Numbered from the stretch's first letter, positions 24,597 through 35,882 are shown. The stretch is DNA of 64,000 bases from Streptomyces sp. NBC_01244 (GCF_035987325.1 NZ_CP108488.1:8122001-8186000), one strand, 5' to 3'. The notes: generated by a model not told the origin, from the sequence alone. Program-made: numbers and translations.

Positions 24597-25298
24597 CTAC
24601 GGGGCTGCGGCCCCGCGCGTCAGTACGGTGAAGGCCCGGCCCGCCGCGGTCCAGTGGCCGGCCGGGGTCCAGTCCGCGGCCGCCGCGTGCCGGGCCAGGG
24701 CCGCCGGGCCGACGCGGGCCCAGGGGAACGGCGCCCCGAGGCCGCCGCGGCCGTCGGCCACCCGGACCTCGCAGCGTTCGTCCACGTCGGCCCCGGCTTC
24801 CGCCCGCGCGCACTCCACGATCAGCGAGCCGGTCACCGCGAGCACCTCGGCCGTCCGGCGCAGCAGTGCCTCCGGGTCGCCGCCGATGCCGATGTTCCCG
24901 TCGATGAGCAGCGCCGTGTCCCAGCGGCCTTCTCCCGGAAGGGTGTCGAATACCGACCGGTGCAGGGCGCTGCCGCCCGAGCGGGCGGTCCGGGCCACCG
25001 CCTCCGAGCTGACGTCGATGCCCAGGGCGAGGTGTCCGCGTGCGGCGAGCGCGGCCACCAGCCGGCCGGGGCCGCAGCCGATGTCGAGGACGGCTCCCCG
25101 GCAGCGGCCCAGCACCGTCCGGTCGGCGCCGTCCGGAGCCTCGCACCAGCGCTCCACGTCCAGCGGGAGCAGCCATCCGTCGCCCCGGCGCAGGTAGAGC
25201 GGCCCCCGGCCGCGCCGCAGGGCCACCGTGTACGGGTCTGCCGACCAGGCGGTGACCGGACCGCGGGCCCGGGCCCCGCCCGAGGTGAGCGTGGTCAT
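24597..25298 (-). CDS. Class I SAM-dependent methyltransferase
   Basis: 233 residues. Motif I is GAVLDIGCGPGRLVAALAARG, then ALGIDVSSEAVARTA and LIDGNIGIGGDPEALLRRTA. Last gene of a three-gene minus-strand operon: GT2, DUF2064 protein, methyltransferase, each overlapping the next by 4 bp (ATGA). Acceptor unknown; operon partners suggest a glycan or glycolipid. Confidence 0.88.
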   Translation of the reverse strand: MTTLTSGGARARGPVTAWSADPYTVALRRGRGPLYLRRGDGWLLPLDVERWCEAPDGADRTVLGRCRGAVLDIGCGPGRLVAALAARGHLALGIDVSSEAVARTARSGGSALHRSVFDTLPGEGRWDTALLIDGNIGIGGDPEALLRRTAEVLAVTGSLIVECARAEAGADVDERCEVRVADGRGGLGAPFPWARVGPAALARHAAAADWTPAGHWTAAGRAFTVLTRGAAAP

Positions 25299-25918
25299 CG
25301 CGGGACCGGCCGGGTGAGGCCGGCCAGTCGCGCGGCGAAGGCGCCCGCCGGGGCCTGCGCGGCGACCGGACCGGCGTCCTCGGCGGTGTCGACGTCGCGC
25401 AGCACGGGCAGCCGGCCGGTGCGCAGCCCGGCCGCGCGCAGCCGTTCGTACTGGACCGCGCCCGTCCCGGGGACCGACATCGGTACGCCGCGCAGCAGCG
25501 CGGGGTCCGGGACGGCCAGTCCGAGCGCCCAGAACCCGCCGTCGACGGCGGGCCCGAACCACGCCCCGTACCCCGACCAGTCGACGTCCAGCAGCTCCGG
25601 CGTGACCTGCGGGGTGTCCATGCCGATCAGCAGCGCCGGGCCGTCACAGGCGCCGAACGCGGCGGCGAGCCGCAGGTCCAGGCTCCCGGCGCACTGCGGG
25701 AGCACCTCGAAGCCGGGCGGCAGCCACGGGCCGGGCCGGCCCTCCAGGACCAGGACCCGGCGCCGTGCGGGGGCCGCGGCCACGGCGGCGAGGGTGTCGG
25801 CGAGCGCGGCCTCGGCCAGCGCGGCCGCCTCGACCGGGGTGAACGGCGGGGTGAGCCGGGTCTTGACCCGGCCCGGAACCGGCTCCTTCGCGATCACCAG
25901 CAGGGTGGTCGTGCTCAT
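25295..25918 (-). CDS. DUF2064 (TIGR04282-type) nucleotidyl/glycosyltransferase-like protein
   Basis: 207 residues. Opens LLVIAKEPVPGRVKTRLTPP and has the core block LLIGMDTPQVTPELLD and GPAVDGGFWALGLAVPDPAL, diagnostic of this GT-A-fold family (some members are called arsenosugar biosynthesis glycosyltransferases). Coupled by ATGA both to the upstream GT2 gene and to the downstream methyltransferase gene. Confidence 0.88.
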   Translation of the reverse strand: MSTTTLLVIAKEPVPGRVKTRLTPPFTPVEAAALAEAALADTLAAVAAAPARRRVLVLEGRPGPWLPPGFEVLPQCAGSLDLRLAAAFGACDGPALLIGMDTPQVTPELLDVDWSGYGAWFGPAVDGGFWALGLAVPDPALLRGVPMSVPGTGAVQYERLRAAGLRTGRLPVLRDVDTAEDAGPVAAQAPAGAFAARLAGLTRPVPR

Positions 25919-26637
25919 CGCGCACCACCGGAGGGCGCGCCGGCACCCGTCCGTCCGTCCGGCCGACCGTCGGCGGACTGGGCCAGGACGCGGCTCATGT
26001 CGCGCACCGCCTGCCAGGTGCCCCGCCAGGTGCCCGTCACCTTCGACTTCCCCGAGCGCGGCAGGTACGGCACGTCCACCTCCCGGACCCGCCAGCCCGC
26101 GTCCGCGGCCCGGACCACCATCTGCAGGGGGTAGCCGGAGCGCCGGTCCGACAGGTCCAGCCCGAGCAGGCCCTCCCGTCGCGCCGCCCGCATCGGGCCC
26201 AGATCGCGCAGCCGCAGCCCGGTCCTACGGCGCAGCAGCCGGGCCAGCGCCAGGTTCCCGGCGCGGGCGTGCACGGGCCAGGCGCCGCGGCCCTGAGGCC
26301 GGCGCCGGCCGAGCATCAGATCGGCCTCGTCCGCGGCGACGGCCGCCACGAGGCCGGTCAGCAGCCCGGGGTCCAGCGAGGCGTCGCAGTCGCAGAAGCA
26401 GACGACGTCCGCCTCCGCGGCGAGCAGCCCGGCGTGGCAGGCGGCGCCGAAACCGCGCCGGGACTCGGTGACCACGGTCGCGCCGAGGGCCCGCGCGAGC
26501 TCGGCGGAGCCGTCGGTGGAACCGTTGTCCACGACCAGGGCCCGCCAGCCGGCCGGGATGCGCGCGAGGACCCAGGGCAGGGCCTCGGCCTCGTTCAGAC
26601 AGGGAAGTACGACGTCTACCGTCACGGTTTCGCTCAC
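25915..26637 (-). CDS. Family 2 glycosyltransferase
   Basis: 240 residues from GTG 26637. GT-A features: VDVVLPCLNEAEALPWVLAR, VVDNGSTDGSAELARALGA, CDCDASLDPGLL (the DxD-like site) and SGYPLQMVVRAADAGWRVRE. Resembles dolichol-phosphate-sugar synthases but without C-terminal membrane helices. First gene of the operon with DUF2064 and methyltransferase genes, divergent from a two-component system. Confidence 0.88.
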   Translation of the reverse strand: MSETVTVDVVLPCLNEAEALPWVLARIPAGWRALVVDNGSTDGSAELARALGATVVTESRRGFGAACHAGLLAAEADVVCFCDCDASLDPGLLTGLVAAVAADEADLMLGRRRPQGRGAWPVHARAGNLALARLLRRRTGLRLRDLGPMRAARREGLLGLDLSDRRSGYPLQMVVRAADAGWRVREVDVPYLPRSGKSKVTGTWRGTWQAVRDMSRVLAQSADGRPDGRTGAGAPSGGAR

Positions 26638-26760
26638 GGTCTCACCGTAGGAACCGGGGCCGCGCGAAAGGGCCGTGGACTCCTTACGAAACGCGGACGT
26701 CGCCCCCACGGCCGCGGTCCGGGGCCCTCGCCGGCGCCCGTGGGTGGGAGGCTGGACGGT

Positions 26761-27543
26761 ATGAGCGGTGACGACGTGAGCAGCAGCGGTGGCGGCGAGG
26801 GCGGCGGTGGCGGTACGGAACCGGCGCCCGCGCGGATCCTGGTCGTCGACGACGACCCGACGGTGGCGGAGGTCGTCACCGGCTACCTGAGGCGCGCCGG
26901 CTACACGGTGGAGAGCGTCGCCGACGGCCCGGCGGCGCTCGCCCGCGCCGGGTTGATCCGGCCGGACCTGGTCGTACTGGACCTCATGCTGCCGGGTCTG
27001 GACGGGCTGGAGGTGTGCCGCAGGCTCCGCGCGACCGGCCCGGTCCCCGTGATCATGCTGACCGCGCGGGGCGACGAGGACGACCGGATCGCGGGACTGG
27101 AACTGGGCGCCGACGACTACGTCACGAAACCGTTCAGCCCGCGCGAGCTGGTCCTGCGGGTCACCTCCGTGCTGCGGCGCGCGGCGGCCGCCGGTGCCGC
27201 GGGGGCCGCGGGCGCGGGCGCGGCGGAGGCCCGCCTCACGGGCGCCGGGATCACGCTCGATCCGGCCACCCACAGGGCCGCGAAGGACGGACGCGAACTG
27301 GCGCTCACGGTGCGGGAGTTCGACCTGCTCGCGCACTTCCTGCGGCATCCGGGCCAGGCGCACGGCCGGGAGGAGCTGATGCGCGAGGTGTGGGGCTGGG
27401 ACTTCGGGGACCTGTCGACGGTGACCGTGCACGTACGCCGCCTGCGCGCCAAGGTCGAGGAGGACCCCGGGCGGCCGAGGCTGATCCAGACGGTGTGGGG
27501 CGTCGGCTACCGCTTCGAACCGGGCGAGGTGGCCGCGGCATGA
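26761..27543 (+). CDS. OmpR-family response regulator
   Basis: 260 residues. A glycine-rich leader of about 22 residues precedes the receiver domain (ILVVDDDPTVAEVVTGYLRR, phospho-acceptor Asp in DLVVLDLMLPGLDG, Lys in YVTKPFSPRE). An Ala/Gly linker (residues about 140-157) leads to a winged-helix domain ending TVWGVGYRFEPGE. Overlaps the kinase gene by 4 bp (ATGA). Confidence 0.95.
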   Translation: MSGDDVSSSGGGEGGGGGTEPAPARILVVDDDPTVAEVVTGYLRRAGYTVESVADGPAALARAGLIRPDLVVLDLMLPGLDGLEVCRRLRATGPVPVIMLTARGDEDDRIAGLELGADDYVTKPFSPRELVLRVTSVLRRAAAAGAAGAAGAGAAEARLTGAGITLDPATHRAAKDGRELALTVREFDLLAHFLRHPGQAHGREELMREVWGWDFGDLSTVTVHVRRLRAKVEEDPGRPRLIQTVWGVGYRFEPGEVAAA

Positions 27544-28685
27544 AGGACATCCTGCTCATCGCGCTGTTCGCGTTCGGCGGGGCCGTGTGCGCGGGGGCGT
27601 TCGGCGCGCTCGTGCTGAGGCTGGTGCGGCACCGGTCGGTGGCGGTGTCCCTGACCGTGATCGCCGCCGTGACGGTCACCGCGATGCTGGCCGGGACGCT
27701 CGCCGTGGCCCAGGCGATGTTCCTCTCCCGGCACGACCTCGGGGTGGTCACCCTGGTCGTGGCGATGGCCGCGGTGGTCTCGCTCGCCGTGGCGCTGCTG
27801 CTGGGGCGGTGGGTGGTGGCCCGCAGCCGGGAACTGTCCCGGGCCGCGCGGGACTTCGGTGACGGCGGCAGCTTCGCGGCGCCGCCGGGGCTGGCGACCG
27901 CGGAACTGGCCTCGCTGTCGCGGGAGTTGGCCGCGACGAGCGAGAAGCTGGCGGTGTCCCGGGAACGGGAGCGGGCGCTCGAGACCTCGCGGCGGGAGCT
28001 GGTGGCCTGGATCTCGCACGACCTGCGGACCCCGCTGGCAGGTCTGCGGGCGATGTCCGAGGCCCTGGAGGACGGCATGGCGGAGGATCCGGCGCGGTAC
28101 CACCGGCAGATCCGCACCGAGGTGGACCGGCTGAACTCCATGGTCGGGGACCTCTTCGAACTGTCCCGCATCCACGCGGGGGCGCTGACGCTGAGCCCGA
28201 GCCGGATGTCCGTGTACGACCTGGTCGGCGACGCGCTGTCCGGGGTGCACCCGCTGGCGCGGGAGCGCGGGGTGCGGCTCGACGGCGGAGCGGTGGACCG
28301 GGTGCCGGTGGAGGTGGACGGCAAGGAGATGACGCGGGTCCTGGCCAACCTGCTGATCAACGCGATCCGGCACACGCCGGCGGACGGCACGGTGGCGATC
28401 GCGGCCTCCGTCCCGGCCGGCGGGGGAGCGGTGGTCGTCTCCGTGACGGACGGCTGCGGCGGCATCCCGCCGGAGGACCTGCCGCGGGTCTTCGACACGG
28501 GCTGGCGGGGCACCCCGGCGCGGACGCCTCCGGCGGGGGTGGCGTCGGTGCCGGCGCCTCCGGCGGGGGCGGGGCTGGGGCTCGCGATCGTGCGGGGCAT
28601 CGTGGAGGCGCATGCGGGGCGGGCGGCGGTGCGGAACGTTCCCGGGGGGTGCCGGTTCGAGGTGACCCTGCCGGTGTCTCCCTGA
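27540..28685 (+). CDS. Sensor histidine kinase of the two-component pair
   Basis: 381 residues with three N-terminal hydrophobic helices and almost no extracellular loop, so it may sense within the membrane. H-box WISHDLRTPLAGLRAMSEAL, N-box ANLLINAIRHTPADG, G-boxes DGCGGIPPEDLPRVFD and GAGLGLAIVRGIVEAHAG are all intact. A proline-rich insertion sits before the last G-box. The divergent glycan operon or the epimerase downstream are plausible targets. Confidence 0.93.
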   Translation: MKDILLIALFAFGGAVCAGAFGALVLRLVRHRSVAVSLTVIAAVTVTAMLAGTLAVAQAMFLSRHDLGVVTLVVAMAAVVSLAVALLLGRWVVARSRELSRAARDFGDGGSFAAPPGLATAELASLSRELAATSEKLAVSRERERALETSRRELVAWISHDLRTPLAGLRAMSEALEDGMAEDPARYHRQIRTEVDRLNSMVGDLFELSRIHAGALTLSPSRMSVYDLVGDALSGVHPLARERGVRLDGGAVDRVPVEVDGKEMTRVLANLLINAIRHTPADGTVAIAASVPAGGGAVVVSVTDGCGGIPPEDLPRVFDTGWRGTPARTPPAGVASVPAPPAGAGLGLAIVRGIVEAHAGRAAVRNVPGGCRFEVTLPVSP

Positions 28686-28730
28686 GGCTGGGCCGGCCGG
28701 GGGGCCGGGGCCGGGGCCCCGGGGGCGCCG

Positions 28731-28853
28731 CCCCCGACCCCGCGCCTCAAGCGCCGGCGGGGCCGGATGGTGGTGCCCGCCGTGGGTGGGTGCCGCGCCG
28801 TTGCCGGGGACCGGCCCCCGGACCCCCGCTCCTCAAACGCCGGAGGGGCTGGA
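28731..28853. repeat. Two copies of a dispersed Streptomyces CTCAA(A/G)CGCCGG repeat
   Basis: Copies at 28731-28767 and 28815-28853 share a C-rich lead, CCTCAA-(G/A)-CGCCGG and GGGGC-(C/T)-GGA. This motif is scattered through many Streptomyces genomes downstream of genes. The remaining gap between the kinase and epimerase genes holds no gene. Confidence 0.7.
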
Positions 28854-28930
28854 TTTGGCCGGCGACCGCCTGGATCTGCGGGACTGTGGGCTCAAAGGGG
28901 CCAGGCGGGGCCGGATTCGACCGGTCGGCG

Positions 28931-29935
28931 TCAGGCGTGTGCGAAGTCCGTCATGCCCTTCGCGAAGTCGACTTCCGGGCGCCAGCCCAGGTCCGTGCGC
29001 AGGCGGTGGGAGTCGGCCGTGATGTGGCGGACGTCGCCCAGGCGGAACTCGCCGGTGACGACGGGGGCGGGGCCGCCGTGGGCCGTGGCCAGGGCCGTGG
29101 CCATCTCGCCGACCGTGTGCGGGGTTCCGCTGCCGGTGTTGTAGGCGGTGCACACGCCGAGCGGCGTCGATGCCTCCAGGGCCAGGGCGTTGGCCTCCGC
29201 GACGTCCGTCACGTGGACGAAGTCCCGCCGCTGGCCGCCGTCCTCGTAGACCTGCGGGGCCTCGCCCCGCGCCAGCGAGGAGCGGAAGAAGGAGGCCACG
29301 CCCGCGTACGGGGTGTCGCGCGGCATCCCCGGGCCGTAGACGTTGTGGTAGCGCAGCGACACCGCCCGGCCGTCCACGCACCGCGCCCAGGAGGCCGCCA
29401 GGTGCTCCTGGGTCAGCTTCGTGGTCGCGTACACGTTGCGCGGATCCGTCGGCGCGTCCTCGGCGACCAGGCCCGGCGCGAGCTCCGAGTCGCAGACGGG
29501 GCAGTGCGGTTCGAAGCGGCCGGCGGTCAGGTCGGCGGCGCGGCGCGGGCCCGGGCGGACCACCCCGTGGCGCGGGCACTCGTACCGCCCCTCCCCGTAG
29601 ACCACCATCGAGCCGGCGAGGACGAGGTCCCGGACTCCGCCGTCCGCCATCGCGGCCAGTAGGACCGCCGTGCCGAGGTCGTTGTGGGAGACGTACGCCG
29701 GGGCGTCCGCGAAGTCCTTGCCGAGGCCGACCATCGCCGCCTGGTGGCAGACGGAGTCCACCCCGCGCAGGGCGGCGCGTACGGCCTCGGGGTCGCGGAC
29801 GTCGGCCCGTACGAACGCGGCGTCGTCCGCCGGGGGGACGAGGTCCAGGACGAGGGGATCGTGGCCGCGAAGACGCAGAGTGGTAACGATGTGGGAGCCG
29901 ATGAACCCGGATCCGCCGGTGACGAGTACGCGCAT
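28931..29935 (-). CDS. NAD-dependent sugar epimerase/dehydratase with a four-cysteine insertion
   Basis: 334 residues, extended SDR family: LVTGGSGFIGSHIVTTLRLR (GxxGxxG), Ser/Tyr/Lys site with NVYATTKLTQEHLA (YxxxK), and YHNVYGPGMP. Between residues about 117 and 150 there is an unusual insertion with C-P-R-H and C-P-V-C (YECPRHGVVRPG, HCPVCDSELAPG), a possible zinc knuckle. Likely makes or modifies a nucleotide sugar for the nearby glycosyltransferases. Confidence 0.88.
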   Translation of the reverse strand: MRVLVTGGSGFIGSHIVTTLRLRGHDPLVLDLVPPADDAAFVRADVRDPEAVRAALRGVDSVCHQAAMVGLGKDFADAPAYVSHNDLGTAVLLAAMADGGVRDLVLAGSMVVYGEGRYECPRHGVVRPGPRRAADLTAGRFEPHCPVCDSELAPGLVAEDAPTDPRNVYATTKLTQEHLAASWARCVDGRAVSLRYHNVYGPGMPRDTPYAGVASFFRSSLARGEAPQVYEDGGQRRDFVHVTDVAEANALALEASTPLGVCTAYNTGSGTPHTVGEMATALATAHGGPAPVVTGEFRLGDVRHITADSHRLRTDLGWRPEVDFAKGMTDFAHA

Positions 29936-30207
29936 GCCGGCGACGCTACGGAATTCCGGGGGCCGACGGGGTGTCCCACGCCTTGCCGTAAGACTTCCGT
30001 CAGCTCATTTGGTCACGGGCGGTGAGTGGATGGGGGCAGGGTGTCCCAAGTTGCGTCCGATACCAGGGTGTTTGAGTGACCGAGCGGCGAAAAGTAACCC
30101 TTTTGGTGCCTTGCCAACTGGCTTGACCGCGACGTAAGCGGGGCATAAGTTCTGCCCCGGCTCGCTCCATCGGGGACCGGCCGGCACACCGTCTCTTGGG
30201 GGGACCC

Positions 30208-30561
30208 ATGCACTACTACACCGACGTTCTGAAGAAGTACGCCGTCTTCTCCGGCCGCGCGCGCCGCCAGGAGTACTGGATGTTCGTCCTCTTCGACATC
30301 GCCGCGCTGATCATCGCCGCCGTCATCGACGGTGTTCTCGGCACCTCGCCGTGGATCTACCTGCTCTACGCGGTGGCCACCTTCCTTCCGGGTCTCGGCC
30401 TCTCGATCCGTCGCCTGCACGACCTCGGCAAGTCCGGCTGGTGGCTGCTCATCGCTCTGATCCCGCTCGTCGGCGGCATCTGGCTGCTGGTCCTGACGGC
30501 CACCGAGGGTCAGCCGAACCCGAACCAGTACGGCCCGAGCCCCAAGGCCGTCCACGCCTGA
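30208..30561 (+). CDS. DUF805 membrane protein
   Basis: 117 residues. DUF805 signature: YYTDVLKKYAVFSGRARRQE-Y-W, then three to four hydrophobic helices and SIRRLHDLGKSGWWLLI. The ATG follows a G-rich Shine-Dalgarno (GGGGGGA). Function unknown; it is an inner-membrane protein found widely in bacteria. The 272-bp gap before it shows no gene. Confidence 0.9.
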   Translation: MHYYTDVLKKYAVFSGRARRQEYWMFVLFDIAALIIAAVIDGVLGTSPWIYLLYAVATFLPGLGLSIRRLHDLGKSGWWLLIALIPLVGGIWLLVLTATEGQPNPNQYGPSPKAVHA

Positions 30562-30588
30562 GCAGGTCGGCAGTCGTCGTGCCCGAAG

Positions 30589-30622
30589 CGCCGCCCCTGG
30601 CTGGAAACAGCCGGTGGCGGCG
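30589..30622 (+). terminator. Hairpin terminator after the DUF805 gene
   Basis: CGCCGCC and TGGCTG arms pair with CAGCCG and GGCGGCG around a GAAA tetraloop, followed by TTT. Confidence 0.7.
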
Positions 30623-30729
30623 TTTCGCCGTTTGTGGGCGGGTCGGGGCCCTCCCGGCCACCGAGAGTGACGCGCGTCTCGCCCGGGCTTGCGTCGGGGG
30701 CTGTCCAGACCGGCCCGATCACGAGATAT

Positions 30730-33005
<2,276 letters not shown>

Positions 33006-33036
33006 GGTTCAGCGCTTCAACGCTTCAACGCTTTAC

Positions 33037-33076
33037 GGGTCCGCCCCGGTCGGCAGTCGCCGACCGGGGCGGACCC
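33037..33076 (+). terminator. Strong hairpin terminator after isocitrate dehydrogenase
   Basis: Perfect 17-bp stem (33037-33053 with 33060-33076), 6-nt loop, followed by GTTT. It also ends the convergent NB-ARC-like gene. Confidence 0.9.
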
Positions 33077-33090
33077 GTTTCAGTGCCCGG

Positions 33091-33543
33091 TCACAGTGGA
33101 TGCACCTGCTCCCGGGCCAAGGCCAGTGGGTCGCGCCCGGCGGCCAGGACCCGCACCCCGGGGGCCGCGGCGAGCAGTTCGCGCAGCCAGTCCAGGGCCT
33201 CGGACGCGAGGTGCTCGCAGCCGTCGAGGACGAGCAGCATGTCGCGCTCCGCCAGCCACGACGCGGCGTTCGGCGTCCCGTAGGGCAGGAACGGCATGCC
33301 CGGTACGCACCCCAGCGCGGCCGTCAGGTCGCGGACCCCGAACCGCCGGTCCATGGACACCACGGCCACGCCGTCGTAGAAATTGGACGAGAGCCGTTTT
33401 CCGATCTCTTGCACCAATTGACTCCGGGGCTCACGGAACCGACCGGTGACGGTCAGCACCTTGCCCCGCCGCACGGCGGTGAAAAGACGGGACAGCTCCG
33501 CCGAGGTCGCCGGGAACGTACCGGCGCCTCTGGAATCCCCCAT
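33091..33543 (-). CDS. Truncated NB-ARC-like ATPase-fold protein without a P-loop
   Basis: 150 residues from ATG 33543 (AGGGGG 10 nt upstream; GTG 33549 is an alternative). Resembles the first part of the NB-ARC domain of AfsR/LuxR-type regulators: [37 protein letters not shown] and the Walker B-like [20 protein letters not shown], then [12 protein letters not shown]. The Walker A GxGGxGKT is replaced by GRFREPRSQ, so nucleotide binding is doubtful. It stops before any TPR or DNA-binding domain. A stand-alone remnant or a small regulator. Confidence 0.65.
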   Translation of the reverse strand: MGDSRGAGTFPATSAELSRLFTAVRRGKVLTVTGRFREPRSQLVQEIGKRLSSNFYDGVAVVSMDRRFGVRDLTAALGCVPGMPFLPYGTPNAASWLAERDMLLVLDGCEHLASEALDWLRELLAAAPGVRVLAAGRDPLALAREQVHPL

Positions 33544-33933
33544 CGACACGATGCCCCCTGCATGCGTGACCTGCGGCAAGAGGGTTGTTTCAAGCCGCAT
33601 GGAGACGATTATGCGCCACTTTTCGCGAAAGGCCAGTGGAATTCCCTATTCCGGCGAAAAGCCCGTGCCGCCCGGTGATCGCAGCAGTTGTACAGGTCGC
33701 ATGCCTTTGTCCAACCGCGTGCGAAGAGTGCCGCCCCGACGTCCGAACCGCGCAGGCCAAGGGGCCCGTCGGCTGAGGTGGCTGCCGCGGCCGGGGCTCA
33801 GGTGGCCCCGCAGTCCCGTCCCGTCTCACGCCCCGTCTCCCGGGGAACAGTTGTCCGGGGGGCGGGAATCCGCTGTACTGCTGCTGTGTGGCCCGTACGG
33901 GCATGGCGCGGGCATATTCGGGGGAGGGCCAGG
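33544..33933. other. 390-bp intergenic region
   Basis: No convincing gene. The part from about 33580 to 33680 is less GC-rich and has a CATAAT -10-like element on the minus strand (33608-33613) suited to the NB-ARC-like gene. Overlapping GC-rich open frames here show no family features. Confidence 0.5.
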
Positions 33934-35649
33934 ATGAGTGCGGACCGGCGGCGGGCAGGGCGCGGCACGAGACCCGCGTCGCACCGGCGCCGTGCGGGCT
34001 TCCGGCGCCGAAGACCCCTGCTGAGCCTCCTGCTCTCCGCCTTCCTCCTCGTGGGGGTCTGCGCCGCGACGGGCATCGCCTGGGAGCCCCGTACCGTCTC
34101 GGACGCACGGGCACGCTCGGCACCCGGCCCGGCCGACTCCCTGTCCGGGGCGCCCGGCGACAGCTCCGCGCCCGCCACCGCAGGCCCCGCCACCACCGGC
34201 CCGGGCACCACCGCCCCGCAGAGCCCGGGCGGGCCGGCCCCGGACCCCAAACCCCAGGGATCCGGTACGGACGGCGGAGCGCGCCCCACCGGAGCCCTGC
34301 CCTTCGACCTGCCGCAGCCGGCCGCCCTGCGCTCCGGCGCCGCCGGCAAGAAGCTGGTCTTCGCCCACTACTTCACCCCGTACCCGCTCTCCCTGGACAA
34401 CGCGAACGCCGACGCCGACTACTACACCCGCAACTACCTGAAGCCGGACGGCGAGAACGGCAAGCACCAGCGCTACGGCGGCCTGCTCCGCGACCGACCG
34501 CTGCCGGTCCCGCCCAAGGCCGGGGACTGGGAGCTCGCCAACCTCCGGCAGGAGGTCCGCACCGCGCGCGCCGCCGGCATCGACGGATTCACCCTCGACC
34601 TGCTCTCCCTCTCCGGGAAGAACCTCGAACGCTGCAACCTCCTGATGGAGGCGGCCCGTTCGGTGGACCCGGCCTTCAAGGTCATGCTGATGCCGGACAT
34701 GACCTCCCTGGACACCGACGACCCGGCCGTGCTCGCCGACCTCCTCGCGGAACTGGGCAAGGCCCCGGCCGCCCACCGGCTCCCCGACGGACGGCTGGTC
34801 GTCTCGCCGTTCAAGGCGGAGGAGAAGAGCGCCGCTTGGTGGACCCGGGTCATGGACGTCCTGAAATCCCGGCACGGCATCCGTACCGCCTTCGTCCCGC
34901 TCTTCCTCGACTTCGGCGCGCACAGCGGCGAGTTCGAGTCCATCAGCTACGGATTCTCCGAGTGGGGCAGCCGCAGTTACGTCGGCCAGGAGAGCTCCAC
35001 GCGCGACGTACGGCGCGCCCACGCGGCGGGCAAGATCTGGATGCAGCCCGTATCGGTCCAGGACGCCCGCCCCAACCAGGGCATCTACGACGAGGCGGGC
35101 AACACCGCGACCCTGCGCGCCACATGGAACCGGGCCATCGAGGACGGGGCCGACTGGGTCCAGCTCACCACCTGGAACGACTACAGCGAGGGAAGCCAGT
35201 TCGCGCCCTCCCTGCACAACGGCCACGCCTACCTGGACCTTTCCTCGTACTACCTCACCCGGTTCAAGACGGGCGGCTGGCCGAAGATCGTCCGGGACAC
35301 GCTGTACCTGAGCTCGCGCACCCAGTTCGCCGCCGCCGACCCGAGCGGCGGCCAGTCCCTCGTGATGTCGCTGCGGGGCGGCAGCGCCGCGGCCCGGGAC
35401 ACGGTGGAGGTGCTGAGCTTCCTGACCGCGCCCGCGAGCATCCGTACGGCCGTGGGGGCGGCCGAGGACGCGCACGCGGCCCCGGCCGGGGTCCACTCCG
35501 AGCTGCTTCCCCTCCGTCCGGGCACCGGCTCGGCGGCCGTGGTGCGCGACGGCAGGGACGGGGCCCGGGTGGAGCTGGGGTACCGGGTGGACCGCACGGT
35601 GGAGGTGCAGGACCTTCAGTACCACGCCGCCAGCAGCGGCCGGAGCTGA
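33934..35649 (+). CDS. Secreted GH71-type alpha-1,3-glucanase
   Basis: 571 residues. A long basic start, one hydrophobic segment (LLSLLLSAFLLVGVCAATGI), then a Pro/Thr/Gly-rich linker to residue about 130. The catalytic part starts KLVFAHYFTPYPLSLD and has GIDGFTLDLLSLSGKN, FKVMLMPDMTSL and TTWNDYSEGSQFAPS, blocks of family 71 mutanases. It would be exported or membrane-anchored and degrade fungal or bacterial alpha-1,3-glucan. Monocistronic. Confidence 0.85.
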   Translation: MSADRRRAGRGTRPASHRRRAGFRRRRPLLSLLLSAFLLVGVCAATGIAWEPRTVSDARARSAPGPADSLSGAPGDSSAPATAGPATTGPGTTAPQSPGGPAPDPKPQGSGTDGGARPTGALPFDLPQPAALRSGAAGKKLVFAHYFTPYPLSLDNANADADYYTRNYLKPDGENGKHQRYGGLLRDRPLPVPPKAGDWELANLRQEVRTARAAGIDGFTLDLLSLSGKNLERCNLLMEAARSVDPAFKVMLMPDMTSLDTDDPAVLADLLAELGKAPAAHRLPDGRLVVSPFKAEEKSAAWWTRVMDVLKSRHGIRTAFVPLFLDFGAHSGEFESISYGFSEWGSRSYVGQESSTRDVRRAHAAGKIWMQPVSVQDARPNQGIYDEAGNTATLRATWNRAIEDGADWVQLTTWNDYSEGSQFAPSLHNGHAYLDLSSYYLTRFKTGGWPKIVRDTLYLSSRTQFAAADPSGGQSLVMSLRGGSAAARDTVEVLSFLTAPASIRTAVGAAEDAHAAPAGVHSELLPLRPGTGSAAVVRDGRDGARVELGYRVDRTVEVQDLQYHAASSGRS

Positions 35650-35713
35650 GGCCGAAAGGCCCTAGGCCGCCGCTCTCCGCAGGGCTGAAGTCCCTTGGTT
35701 CGGGACCTTCGTC

Positions 35714-35761
35714 ACCCCATATGTAGTGGTGGCACTCTGCTGTCGTATCCATATGTAGTGT
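35714..35761 (+). promoter_or_regulatory. Pair of NrdR boxes
   Basis: Two 16-bp sites at 35714-35729 and 35746-35761 share CCATATGTAGTG and match the NrdR consensus ACACTATATATAGTGT at 12 and 11 positions. Their starts are 32 bp apart, about three helical turns, the spacing typical of NrdR-regulated nrd promoters. NrdR represses ribonucleotide reductase genes when dATP or ATP is abundant. Confidence 0.8.
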
Positions 35762-35764
35762 TGG

Positions 35765-35882
35765 CCTTGCCGGTTCGGCGGGGCCTCTCCCCGACCGAGG
35801 CAACAGGGAACCCGGTGGGAATCCGGGACTGCCCCGCAACGGTGAGTCCGCCACGGCGGACGAGTCCGACACCTGCCGGCAC
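35765..35882 (+). promoter_or_regulatory. Cobalamin (B12) riboswitch
   Basis: Contains the conserved core: AACAGGGAA, CCGGTGGGAATCCGGGACTG and the B12 box GCCCCGCAACGGTG, then GTCCGAC and CCTGCCGGC. The outer stem pairs GCCGG at 35769-35773 with CCGGC at 35876-35880. It lies between the NrdR boxes and the nrdD start, so bound cobalamin should lower expression. Confidence 0.93.

Noticed and set aside
33544..33933. Small protein-coding gene in the gap before the GH71 gene
   Set aside because: Frames present are short, overlapping and without ribosome-binding sites or recognisable motifs.
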